From assembly GCF_001704275.1 (NCBI RefSeq), contig NZ_CP011533.1, forward strand, positions 4,774,001 to 4,838,000: a DNA stretch of 64,000 bases, in the 5' to 3' direction. Shown in pieces: positions 23,421 to 31,782 of the stretch. This DNA comes from Streptomyces noursei ATCC 11455. Its GTDB lineage: Bacteria; Actinomycetota; Actinomycetes; Streptomycetales; Streptomycetaceae. A program made the position numbers and the translations under genes. Under the pieces are notes generated by a model. That model was given only the letters and a program-made list of their open reading frames with translations, was not told the DNA's origin and did not search any database. Position 1 is the first letter of the stretch. Each line of letters starts with the position of its first letter.

Positions 23421-25739
23421 GTGGCCGATGCGGCAGGGTTCCAGGCGACTGAACGGCCGCGTGGCCGGTGGCTGCGAAGGACCGTGACGCTGCTCACCGG
23501 TGTACCCCTGCTCGTAGGAACGCTGCAGGTCCCGCACGCCTCCGCCGCCGACGCGGCCTCGGACACCTCGCACCCGGTCAACGTGACGATCAACGCGATG
23601 TCGCCGGCCGCTCCCGGCAAGGACGACACCGTCACCGTCTCCGGGACGCTGACCAACGACAGCAAGAGCGCGATCACCAACGCCCACGTCGGACTGCACC
23701 GCGGCGCCGCGCTCAACGACCGCAGCTCCATCGAGGCTGTGACCAAGCGCACCGGCTATCTGCCGGGAGCCGACGGCAAGGAAATCGGCGACCACACCGA
23801 GAAGATCGACAAGCTGGACCCGGGCACCAGCCGGACCTTCACCGTGAACGTCCCGGTCAAGGACCTCGGCCTCAGCGACGACGGTGTCTATCCGCTCGGG
23901 GTCACTCTGTCCGGCCACACCTCCGGCTCGTCCTACGACCAGGTCCTCGGCATCGACCGGACCTTCCTGCCCTGGCAGGACGCCGCCCCGGCGAAGAAGA
24001 CCCAGCTCACGTACCTGTGGCCACTGATCTCCAGCACCCACCTCACGGCCGAGACCGGTGCCGACGCCCAGCAGACGCCAGTCTTCCGGAACGACGACCT
24101 CGCCGCGGAGATCGCCGACGGCGGCCGGCTCCAGAAGATGGTCGAGCTCGGCAAGAACCTCCCGGTGACCTTCGTCATCGACCCCGACCTGCTCGCGACC
24201 GTCGACGCGATGACCAAGCCGTACCGCGTGCACGGCCCGGACGGCCCGATGGGCAAGAACCAGGCCGTCGCCAAGCAGTGGCTCAACGACCTCGAGAACG
24301 CCGTGAAGGGCCATGAGGTCGTCGCCCTGCCGTTCGGCGACCCGGACCTGGCCTCGCTGGCGCACCACGGCAAGAGCGTGCCCAGCGCGCTCAGCCACCT
24401 CGGCCCGGCCACCGAACTCGCCTCGAAGACCGTGGACACCATCCTCAGCGTGAAGCCGCGAACCGACTTCACGTGGCCGGTCAACGGCGCGATCGATTCC
24501 TCGATCGTCGATGTCGCCACCTCGGCCGGCGCCCACAACGTCATCACCCGCAGCGACAGCCTCCGGGACAACAGCCTGTCGTACACCCCGACCGCGGCTC
24601 GGCCCATCGGCGGCGGCAACACCGCCATCGTCACCGACACCCAGCTGTCCCGGGCCTTCGAAGGCGACATGTCGAAGTCCGGGAACGCCAGCCTGGCGAT
24701 CCAGGAGTTCCTCGCCGAGGCCCAGATGATCGGCCTGGAGAACCCCGAGCAGCAGCGCAGCATCGTGGTCGCGCCGCAGCGGATGCCCTCGGTCAGCCAG
24801 GCGCAGGCGATGGCCGGCGCGCTGCGGAACCTGGAGTCGGCCGGCTGGGCCCAGCCGACGAAGCTCGGCGACGCCGCCAAGGCCAAGCCCGACCCGGACG
24901 CCAACCGCCAGATCCCCGGCCGGGCCGCGTACCCGTCGCTGCTGCGCCAGCAGGAGCTCCCCACCGACGCCTTCCGACAAATCGAGGACACCCAGGCCGC
25001 GCTGGACGACTTCCGAGTGGTCCTGGCCCAGCCGGAACGTGTGGTCACCCCGTTCGGCAGCGCCATAATGCGCGAGATGTCCACGTCGTGGCGGGGCGAC
25101 CCCAAGGGCGCGGCCGCCTTCCGTGCCTCGGTCCGCAGCTACCTCGACGGCCTGACCAAGAAGGTCCACCTGATCCCGAAGTCGGAGGCGACGCTCTCCG
25201 GGCGCAGCGCCACGATTCCGGTGACGGTCCAGAACAACCTCCTGCAGGGCGTCCAGGGCCTGACCCTGCGGCTGACCTCGTCGCAGCCAAACCGCCTGGA
25301 CGTGGGGAAGTCCCAGCAGATCAAGGTGGACGGCGGACACAGCCAGTCGTTCAAGTTCGAGACCACGGCGAACGCCAACGGTCTCGCCTGGGTGACCGCC
25401 CAGCTCTACACCTCGGACGGCAAGCCCTACGGTGAGCCGATGACGTTCCGGGTGAACGTCACCGAGATCACCGCGACTGTGATGCTCGTCATCGCGGGCG
25501 GCGTCCTGCTGCTCGTGCTCGCCGGCGTCCGGATCTACCTCCAGCGCAAGCGGGCGGCGGCAGAGGACACCGAGGACGAGGAAAACGGCGAGGACAACGG
25601 CGGTTCCCCCGCCGAAGACCAGGACGGCGACAACGGCGGCACAGGCGGTGAGGGCCCCGAGCAGCCGAGTGACCCGACGCCGGACACCGGATCGGAGAAG
25701 TCCGGGCCGTCCGGCTCAGGTGAGAAAGTGGACCGTTGA
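23421..25739 (+). CDS. Large secreted, membrane-anchored protein (DUF6049-like)
   Basis: 772 residues from a GTG. An N-terminal signal sequence (WLRRTVTLLTGVPLLVGTLQ) is followed by extracellular beta-rich and alpha/beta regions of about 620 residues. One C-terminal membrane helix (ATVMLVIAGGVLLLVLAGVR) follows, then RIYLQRKRAAAE and an acidic tail rich in Asp/Glu/Gly. The middle part (WPLISSTHLTAETGADAQQT, FVIDPDLLATVDAM) is typical of the actinobacterial DUF6049 family. It precedes murJ by 46 bp on the same strand, an arrangement conserved in actinobacteria (including Mycobacterium), which links it to envelope assembly. Function unknown. Confidence 0.85.
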   Translation: MADAAGFQATERPRGRWLRRTVTLLTGVPLLVGTLQVPHASAADAASDTSHPVNVTINAMSPAAPGKDDTVTVSGTLTNDSKSAITNAHVGLHRGAALNDRSSIEAVTKRTGYLPGADGKEIGDHTEKIDKLDPGTSRTFTVNVPVKDLGLSDDGVYPLGVTLSGHTSGSSYDQVLGIDRTFLPWQDAAPAKKTQLTYLWPLISSTHLTAETGADAQQTPVFRNDDLAAEIADGGRLQKMVELGKNLPVTFVIDPDLLATVDAMTKPYRVHGPDGPMGKNQAVAKQWLNDLENAVKGHEVVALPFGDPDLASLAHHGKSVPSALSHLGPATELASKTVDTILSVKPRTDFTWPVNGAIDSSIVDVATSAGAHNVITRSDSLRDNSLSYTPTAARPIGGGNTAIVTDTQLSRAFEGDMSKSGNASLAIQEFLAEAQMIGLENPEQQRSIVVAPQRMPSVSQAQAMAGALRNLESAGWAQPTKLGDAAKAKPDPDANRQIPGRAAYPSLLRQQELPTDAFRQIEDTQAALDDFRVVLAQPERVVTPFGSAIMREMSTSWRGDPKGAAAFRASVRSYLDGLTKKVHLIPKSEATLSGRSATIPVTVQNNLLQGVQGLTLRLTSSQPNRLDVGKSQQIKVDGGHSQSFKFETTANANGLAWVTAQLYTSDGKPYGEPMTFRVNVTEITATVMLVIAGGVLLLVLAGVRIYLQRKRAAAEDTEDEENGEDNGGSPAEDQDGDNGGTGGEGPEQPSDPTPDTGSEKSGPSGSGEKVDR

Positions 25740-25785
25740 TAGACGACGGGGCCGGAGGGCCGGCGACGGATGAGGTGGGGCAGCG

Positions 25786-27993
25786 ATGAATGCGCCGTAT
25801 GACGGTGGCCGCGGCCGGGGCGCCCATGGCGATCCCTCGGGGGCGGTCCCTCCGACGCCGCCGTTGCCCACGGACCAGGACCACTACGTCCAGGACGCCT
25901 ACCGCAACGATCCTCACCAGGAACCGGCCCCGCCGGCCCAGGGCCAGACCACCGAGCCCTTCTACGACCACGCCGCGCCCCCGCCTGCCCCGGGGCAGCC
26001 CGCGCACCCCCTCTACCAGCAGCCGCCCGGCCCACAGCAGTGGCCCGCGCCCGCGGAGCCGCAGGCACCAGCACCGGCACCGGCACACGATCTTGCGCAC
26101 GGCGATGCTGACGCGACGGTGCAGTTCGCCGGCGGCGAGGCGCTGATGGCCCAGGGCGCCGAGGACCGCTCCGAGCGGGACGCCTTCGCGCACCTCTACC
26201 GCGACCAGCAGCAGCCCTACCAACCACCGCACCCCGCGCCGTCCCCCATGGCCCAGCAGGCGCCCGCGGTGGCCCCCGGCCCGGAGCCGGTGGCACAGCA
26301 GCTCACCGAGGAGCCCGAGTCGGAGCCCGCCCCGGTGGCGGCGGCCGGCAAGCAGTCCGGAGGCCGCGCCTCGGGGCTGCTGAAGTCCAGCGCCGTGATG
26401 GCCGCCGGCACGATGGTGTCCCGGCTCACCGGCTTCGTCCGCTCGGCGTTGATCGTCGCGGCGCTCGGCGGCGCGGTGCTCGGTGACTCCTGGCAGGTGG
26501 CCTACCAGCTGCCGACGATGATCTTCATCCTGACCATCGGCGGCGGTCTGAACTCCGTCTTCGTCCCCCAGCTCGTCCGCGCGATGAAGGAGGACGAGGA
26601 CGGCGGCGAGGCATACGCCAACCGGCTGCTCACCCTCGTCATCGTCGTGCTGGGCATCCTGACGATACTCGCGGTGTTCGCAGCGCCACTGCTGGTGAAA
26701 CTGGTCTCGTTCGACATCTCCCGCAACCCGGCGGCCAACGAAGTCGCGGTCGCCTTCACCCGCTACTGCGTGCCCACGATCTTCTTCATGGGCCTGCACG
26801 TCGTCATGGGCCAGATCCTCAACGCCCGCGGCCGCTTCGGCGCGATGATGTGGACCCCGGTCCTCAACAACATCGTCATGATCGCCACCTTCGGCCTGTT
26901 CATCTGGGTCTACGGCACGGCGAAGACCTCGCACATCGGCGTCACCACGATCCCGGACGACGGCATCAGGCTGCTCGGCATCGGCACCCTGCTGGGCCTG
27001 GTGGTCCAGGCGCTGGCGATGATCCCGTATCTGCGCGACGCCGACTTCAAGCTGCGGCTCCGGTTCGACTGGCGCGGCCACGGCCTGGGCAAGGCCGCCA
27101 AGCTCGCCAAGTGGACGGTGCTGTTCGTCCTCGCCAACCAGGCGGGCGTCCTGGTCGTCACCCAGCTCTCGACCTGGGCCGGCAACACCGCGGACCGGCA
27201 GGGCCACCCGGGCACCGGGTTCATCTCCTACGCCAGCGCCCAGCTGATCTGGAACATGCCGCAGGCGATCATCACCGTCTCCGTGATGGCCGCGCTGCTG
27301 CCGCGGCTGGCGCGCTCCGCCCACGACGGCGACACCGGAGCGGTCCGGGACGACATGTCCCAGGGGCTGCGCACCTCGGCCGTCGCCATCGTCCCGATCT
27401 CGTTCGGGTTCCTCTCCCTCGGCATCCCGCTGTGCACGCTGGTCTACGGCTCGTCCGGCGCCGGTATCCCGATGGGCTACATGCTGATGGCCTTCGGTGT
27501 GGGCCTGATCCCGTTCTCGGTGCAGTACGTCGTCCTGCGCGCCTTCTACGCGTACGAGGACACCCGCACCCCCTTCTACAACACGGTGATCGTCGCCGGC
27601 GTCAACGCCGCGGCCTCCGCCCTCTGCTTCCTGGTCCTGCCCGCCCGCTGGGCCGTGGTGGGCATGGCGGCGTCCTACGGCCTCGCCTACGTCATCGGCG
27701 TCGGCGTCGCCTGGCGACGGCTCAGCAAGCGGATGGACGGCGACCTGGACACCGCGCACGTGGTGCGGACCTACGCACGACTGGCCGGCGCCAGCATCCC
27801 GGCCACGATCGTCTCCGGCGCCCTGGTGTACGTGCTGATGCAGGCGCTCGGCACCGGATTCGTCGGCTCGCTCGCCGCGCTCATCGGCGGGGCCACCGCA
27901 CTTCTGGCCGTCTTCTACCTCGCCGCCCGAAAAATGCGGATCGAGGAGCTGAACGCCCTGGTGGGCATGGTCAGGTCCAAGCTGGGACGCTGA
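25786..27993 (+). CDS. murJ: Lipid II flippase MurJ (MviN)
   Basis: 735 residues. The first 200 residues are a Pro/Gln-rich disordered cytoplasmic domain, absent from E. coli MurJ. Fourteen membrane segments follow: LLKSSAVMAAGTMVSRLTGF carries the conserved SRLTGFVR region, then GDSWQVAYQLPTMIFILTIG, GGLNSVFVPQLVRAM and later FYAYEDTRTPFYNTVIVAGV. The family moves lipid II across the membrane for peptidoglycan synthesis. In Mycobacterium MviN carries its pseudokinase at its own C-terminus; here the pseudokinase is the next gene. Part of an operon-like run with the DUF6049-like gene. Confidence 0.95.
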   Translation: MNAPYDGGRGRGAHGDPSGAVPPTPPLPTDQDHYVQDAYRNDPHQEPAPPAQGQTTEPFYDHAAPPPAPGQPAHPLYQQPPGPQQWPAPAEPQAPAPAPAHDLAHGDADATVQFAGGEALMAQGAEDRSERDAFAHLYRDQQQPYQPPHPAPSPMAQQAPAVAPGPEPVAQQLTEEPESEPAPVAAAGKQSGGRASGLLKSSAVMAAGTMVSRLTGFVRSALIVAALGGAVLGDSWQVAYQLPTMIFILTIGGGLNSVFVPQLVRAMKEDEDGGEAYANRLLTLVIVVLGILTILAVFAAPLLVKLVSFDISRNPAANEVAVAFTRYCVPTIFFMGLHVVMGQILNARGRFGAMMWTPVLNNIVMIATFGLFIWVYGTAKTSHIGVTTIPDDGIRLLGIGTLLGLVVQALAMIPYLRDADFKLRLRFDWRGHGLGKAAKLAKWTVLFVLANQAGVLVVTQLSTWAGNTADRQGHPGTGFISYASAQLIWNMPQAIITVSVMAALLPRLARSAHDGDTGAVRDDMSQGLRTSAVAIVPISFGFLSLGIPLCTLVYGSSGAGIPMGYMLMAFGVGLIPFSVQYVVLRAFYAYEDTRTPFYNTVIVAGVNAAASALCFLVLPARWAVVGMAASYGLAYVIGVGVAWRRLSKRMDGDLDTAHVVRTYARLAGASIPATIVSGALVYVLMQALGTGFVGSLAALIGGATALLAVFYLAARKMRIEELNALVGMVRSKLGR

Positions 27994-28100
27994 TCGGGCA
28001 CAACCATCGGCTGCCACCGTGTGTCGTGCATAGTGGCGGACTGTGGGCACAATTGTCTTGGCTCATTGAGCCTGCAACGGATGGGGAGGCAGGAACGACG

Positions 28101-29801
28101 GTGGCGGAACGGAGCACGGCTGCCGTCGACGTGGCCGACACCAGCGGCGAGGAGTCGCTGACCGCCAAGGCGGGTCGGGCCACGGACGACGGTGCGCAGG
28201 CCGAGAAGGTATCCGGCAAGGAAAAGGACGCCGCGCGCACCGAAGGAAAGGGCGCCGAGGCAACCGATCCCAAGCCACCGGAACTCCACAGCGGCCACAA
28301 ACTCGCCAGACGATACCGGCTCGAAGAGTGCGTCACCCGGCTGGACGGATTCAGCAGCTGGCGCGCCGTCGACGAAAAGCTCCGCCGGGCCGTAGGGGTG
28401 CACGTCCTCCCCGCGGACCACCCGCGGGCCCGTCCGGTGCTCTCGGCTGCCCGGGCTTCCGCGCTTCTCGGGGATCCCCGCTTCGTCCAGGTCCTCGACG
28501 CCGTCGAGGACAACGACCTCGTCTATGTCGTCCATGAGTGGCTGCCGGACGCCACCGAGCTGGCCACGGTCCTCGCCAACGGCCCGCTCGAGCCCCACGA
28601 CGCCTACCAACTCGTCAACCAGGTCTCCCAGGCCATGGCCGCCGCCCACCGCGAGGGCCTGTCCCACCTGCGGCTCACTCCGAGCTCGGTGCTGCGCACG
28701 GAGTCCGGGCAGTACCGCATCCGCGGCCTCGCGGTCATGGCGGCGCTGCGCGGCATCACCTGCGAACACCCGCAGCGCACGGACACCGAGGCGATCGGCG
28801 CACTGCTGTACGCCGCCCTCACCCAGCGCTGGCCGTACGAGAACGACGCCTACGGCCTCACCGGCCTGCCCAAGGGCGTCGGCCTGATCGCACCCGACCA
28901 GGTCCGAGCCGGCGTGCACCGGGGCCTGTCCGAGCTCGCGATGCGGGCCCTGGTCAACGACGGGGCCACCGCGTCCCGCCAGGAGCCGCCGTGCACCACG
29001 CCGGAGGAGCTGACCAAAGCGGTTGCCGCGATGCCGCGCATCCGTCCTCCGGAGACGGCGTTCTCGACCCCGCCGCCATATCAGCGCGCGGGCTTCCCAC
29101 AGGGTTCCTACGGCCAGGCGGCCCAGACAACGCAGCCCGTCGCCACACCGCCGCCCCCGCTCCAGAGCCGCACCGGCAAGGCGCTGAAGTGGTCCGTCTC
29201 CGCACTGCTGATCGCGGCGCTGGGTCTGGGCAGCTGGCAGCTGGCGGACACCCTGCTGAAGTGGGAGAACGACCACGACACGCCAGGGAACTCGCAGACC
29301 ACCGGCGGGGGCGCCAAGAAGCCCGACGGCAAGCCGATCAAGATCGTGGACGGCACCGAGTACTACCCCGACGGCCAGCCGCAGCACCCCGACCAGGCGC
29401 GGGCCACCTACGACGGGGACCCCTCGACGTACTGGCGCAGCAAGAGCTACCGCGAAGGCCCCGATCTGAACCCGGCCTTCAAAAAGGGCGTCGGGCTTAT
29501 CTACGACCTCGGCTCCGAGCAGCAGATAAGCAGCGCTTCCATCGGGCTGCACTACATCGGTGACCACACCACGCTGACGCTCTACGCCGCCGATTCCTTC
29601 TCACCGTCCGAGCCGCTGAGTTCCATGCGCGAGCTCGGTACGGCCAAGACCTCGGGCAGCACCGCCAAGGTCACGCTGAAGAAACCGGCGAAGGCGCGCT
29701 ATGTCGTCGTGTGGATCACCGCGATGCCCGATTCGCCGGCGGACACCTACAGCGGCGCCGGCTTCAAGCAGGGCGTGACCGAGGTCTCCTTCACCAGCTG
29801 A
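28101..29801 (+). CDS. Membrane pseudokinase with extracellular C-terminal domain
   Basis: 566 residues. The GTG at 28101 is chosen because GGGGAGGCAGGAAC precedes it. Residues about 65-330 form a protein-kinase-like fold (HKLARRYRLEECVTRLDGFS) without the catalytic features: the loop reads HREGLSHLRLTPSSVLR instead of HRDLKxxN, and no DFG is seen. Then come a Pro-rich linker, a membrane helix (ALKWSVSALLIAALGLGSWQ) and an outer domain resembling F5/8 type C or discoidin folds (QARATYDGDPSTYWRSK, GLIYDLGSEQQISSASIGL). This matches the C-terminal half of mycobacterial MviN, whose phosphorylated pseudokinase binds FhaA to hold back peptidoglycan synthesis. Here it is a separate gene 107 bp after murJ. 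Confidence 0.88.
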   Translation: MAERSTAAVDVADTSGEESLTAKAGRATDDGAQAEKVSGKEKDAARTEGKGAEATDPKPPELHSGHKLARRYRLEECVTRLDGFSSWRAVDEKLRRAVGVHVLPADHPRARPVLSAARASALLGDPRFVQVLDAVEDNDLVYVVHEWLPDATELATVLANGPLEPHDAYQLVNQVSQAMAAAHREGLSHLRLTPSSVLRTESGQYRIRGLAVMAALRGITCEHPQRTDTEAIGALLYAALTQRWPYENDAYGLTGLPKGVGLIAPDQVRAGVHRGLSELAMRALVNDGATASRQEPPCTTPEELTKAVAAMPRIRPPETAFSTPPPYQRAGFPQGSYGQAAQTTQPVATPPPPLQSRTGKALKWSVSALLIAALGLGSWQLADTLLKWENDHDTPGNSQTTGGGAKKPDGKPIKIVDGTEYYPDGQPQHPDQARATYDGDPSTYWRSKSYREGPDLNPAFKKGVGLIYDLGSEQQISSASIGLHYIGDHTTLTLYAADSFSPSEPLSSMRELGTAKTSGSTAKVTLKKPAKARYVVVWITAMPDSPADTYSGAGFKQGVTEVSFTS

Positions 29802-29817
29802 GCAGGCGCACAGCCCA

Positions 29818-29879
29818 CGAGGGGCATGGGTACGAGAGTGATCGACCGCAAGGCCGATTGCCCGTACCCACGCCCCTCG
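29818..29879 (+). terminator. Long hairpin before sigM
   Basis: CGAGGGGC and TGGGTAC (29818-29833) pair with GTACCCA and GCCCCTCG (29864-29879), one mismatch, 30-nt loop. It ends the murJ/pseudokinase run or attenuates into sigM. No U-run is present. Confidence 0.5.
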
Positions 29880-29987
29880 ATCCATTGAGATCGTTTCCGA
29901 CCGGCGAGGTGCCTTTCCCAGCATTTACTTTCGCCACCCGGCGGGCTTCAATGGGACCGAGATCAGGCAGCTACGGCCGGGGGGCCC

Positions 29988-30683
29988 GTGTCCACCGACA
30001 GCGACAAGGCTTCGACACCAACCGACGCCGATCTCCTCGCGCTGCACGTAAAAGGCGACCCCGATGCGTTCGGGGAGCTCGTCCGACGCCACCGAGACCG
30101 GCTGTGGGCCGTGGCCTTACGGACCCTCGGTGATCGCGAAGAGGCCGCCGATGCCGTGCAGGACGCGCTGGTCTCCGCCTATCGCGCTGCGCACTCCTTC
30201 CGCGGCCAGTCGGCCGTGACGACCTGGCTGCACCGCATCACGGTCAATGCCTGCCTGGACCGGGCCCGTAAGGCCGCCTCACGACGCACTTCCCCGGTCG
30301 CCGAGACCGAACGCCTCGAGCAGCTTCTCGAGCCCGAGGAATCCGCAGCACTCCCGGCAGAGCGCCAGGACCTGCACCGTGAACTGCTCAGCGCGCTGCG
30401 CACGCTCCCCGAGGAGCAGCGTGCCGCTCTCGTGCTCGTCGATATGCAGGGGTACTCCGTCGCGGAGGCCGCGCAGATTCTCGACGTCCCGACCGGAACG
30501 GTGAAAAGCCGCTGTTCACGCGGCAGAGCTCGGCTCCTGCCGTTGGTCACCCATCTGCGCGGCGATGACAGGGGTAGCAATCCCGCGAGCGGGGGAAGGA
30601 ACCGGGCGCAGGGGACATCCGTCCCACCGACGGCAGGACCGAAGGGCACAGGTGCCGTGAAGGGCGGAGGTGGGCGAGCGTGA
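29988..30683 (+). CDS. sigM: ECF RNA polymerase sigma factor SigM, with a TTA codon
   Basis: 231 residues from a GTG. Region 2 is DADLLALHVKGDPDAFGELV then RHRDRLWAVALRTLGDREEA, DAVQDALVSAYRA; region 4 is ALRTLPEEQRAALVLVDMQG, YSVAEAAQILDVPTGTVKSR, CSRGRARLL. The last 40 residues are a Gly/Pro-rich extension. It directs RNA polymerase to its own promoter class and is held by the anti-sigma factor whose start overlaps its stop. Position and family match S. coelicolor SigM and mycobacterial SigM, both located before trxBA. Leu44 is encoded by TTA (30117-30119), so full synthesis should need the bldA tRNA. Confidence 0.93.
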   Translation: MSTDSDKASTPTDADLLALHVKGDPDAFGELVRRHRDRLWAVALRTLGDREEAADAVQDALVSAYRAAHSFRGQSAVTTWLHRITVNACLDRARKAASRRTSPVAETERLEQLLEPEESAALPAERQDLHRELLSALRTLPEEQRAALVLVDMQGYSVAEAAQILDVPTGTVKSRCSRGRARLLPLVTHLRGDDRGSNPASGGRNRAQGTSVPPTAGPKGTGAVKGGGGRA

Positions 30684-31669
30684 CGTCGACGACCGGCGCA
30701 GGCGAGCACCCGGAGGTATCCGAGATCTCCGATCTCACGGACGGGCTGCTCCCTCCCTCACGCACCGCGGATCTGCGGGATCATCTCGCCGGCTGCGTCC
30801 TGTGCGAGGACGTCTATGCATCCCTGGAGGAGATCCGCGGGCTCCTGGGTACGCTCCCGGGTGCGGCGCGGATGCCGGCCGATGTCGCCGAACGCATCGA
30901 TGCGGCCCTCGCCGCAGAGGCACTGTTGGACTCCACCACAGCCGAGGGCGTACCCCTCGTTTCACGTGAAACATCGCCTTCTCTCAGCTCGGTTTCACGT
31001 GAAACATCGTCGGGCGCTGTCACGGTTTCACGTGAAACATCGACCGCACCGGCCTCCGTTTCACGTGAAACCAGCGTGCAGGCACCTTCCCATGGAGCCA
31101 CGTCCGCTCCGCCAGCCGGGCGCGGCCGAGGCGCTACGGGGCCAGGCCACCAAGCGCCGGGGCGCCGCACGTCCGGCGCTAGGCGGTGGCCCCGGGTACT
31201 GCTGGGCACCGCGGCCGCTGCGGCGGTACTCGGAGTGGGAGGCCTGCTCGTCCAGAGCGCCGGCACCAGCGGCGTCCAGGCCACCAAGCAGGACAGCTCC
31301 TCCGCGAGCGGAGGAGGAGCCCCCTCCGGCCTGACCGTCGCCAGGCTCGGGACGGACGTCCACAAGTTGCTTGCCACGAAAAAGGCGCACCAGGCGCCGG
31401 AGATCGGCACACGCAGTTCCCCCGAGACGCCCTTCCGAAGCGAGTCCGACGCGGTTCCGTCGTGTGTGCGTCAGGGCATCGGCCGCACCGAGAATCCGCT
31501 GGCGTCGAGTCGCAGCACCTATGAGGGCAAGGACGCATTCCTGGTCGTGCTGCCGCACCCGTCCGACCCGAAGAGCGTCTCTGCCTACGTCGTCACTGCC
31601 TCGTGTGTCTCGGCCACTCCGCCGGCTCCCGGGAAGGTTCTGCTGACCCACTCGTATCGGCGAGACTGA
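30680..31669 (+). CDS. Zinc-type anti-sigma factor with four embedded parS sites
   Basis: 329 residues from the GTG at 30680, overlapping the sigM TGA (translational coupling). The N-terminal ZAS motif is HxxxCxxC: His35, Cys39, Cys42 in LRDHLAGCVLCEDVY. Residues 94-132 hold four VSRETS units spaced exactly 11 residues apart, each encoded by a parS site. One membrane helix spans about 173-191, and the outer domain has cysteines in VPSCVRQGIG and VTASCVSAT. It should bind and silence SigM at the membrane until a redox or envelope signal arrives. The parS-encoded linker lies between the ZAS domain and the membrane helix on the cytoplasmic side. Confidence 0.9.
   Translation: MTSTTGAGEHPEVSEISDLTDGLLPPSRTADLRDHLAGCVLCEDVYASLEEIRGLLGTLPGAARMPADVAERIDAALAAEALLDSTTAEGVPLVSRETSPSLSSVSRETSSGAVTVSRETSTAPASVSRETSVQAPSHGATSAPPAGRGRGATGPGHQAPGRRTSGARRWPRVLLGTAAAAAVLGVGGLLVQSAGTSGVQATKQDSSSASGGGAPSGLTVARLGTDVHKLLATKKAHQAPEIGTRSSPETPFRSESDAVPSCVRQGIGRTENPLASSRSTYEGKDAFLVVLPHPSDPKSVSAYVVTASCVSATPPAPGKVLLTHSYRRD
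30959..31071. promoter_or_regulatory. parS: Four phased parS sites inside the anti-sigma gene
   Basis: Exact GTTTCACGTGAAAC copies lie at 30959-30972, 30992-31005, 31025-31038 and 31058-31071, with a strict 33-bp period. Each is in the same frame and reads VSRET. The 33-bp period keeps both the reading frame and nearly the same DNA face. Confidence 0.97.
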
Positions 31670-31697
31670 ACCGCGGCAAGTGCGCGGTGGCGCTCCG

Positions 31698-31723
31698 GGA
31701 ATGCTGGCCCCTTAGGATCCGTT
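31698..31723 (+). promoter_or_regulatory. Sigma-R-type promoter of trxBA
   Basis: GGAAT (31698-31702), an 18-bp spacer and GTT (31721-31723) match the SigR consensus of Streptomyces. SigR is the thiol-stress sigma factor known to drive trxBA in S. coelicolor. It lies 59 bp before the trxB start. Confidence 0.85.
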
Positions 31724-31782
31724 GGGTGGGGTGAGAGTTCCGAGACCCCAGCAAGCCGTCGGCAGAGACAAGGAAGAAACCC

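Noticed and set aside
24463..24476. TTCACGTGG in the DUF6049-like gene.
   Set aside because: Too many mismatches to the palindrome on the right arm; likely chance in coding sequence.
25489..28050. An 853-codon minus-strand frame antisense to murJ.
   Set aside because: It mirrors the murJ frame; the translation is Gly/Asp/Arg/His-rich without domains, while the plus-strand frame encodes a clear MurJ.
30959..31071. A 33-bp periodic repeat that might be a CRISPR or minisatellite.
   Set aside because: It lies inside an intact reading frame and consists of parS copies encoding VSRET; spacers are coding and in frame.
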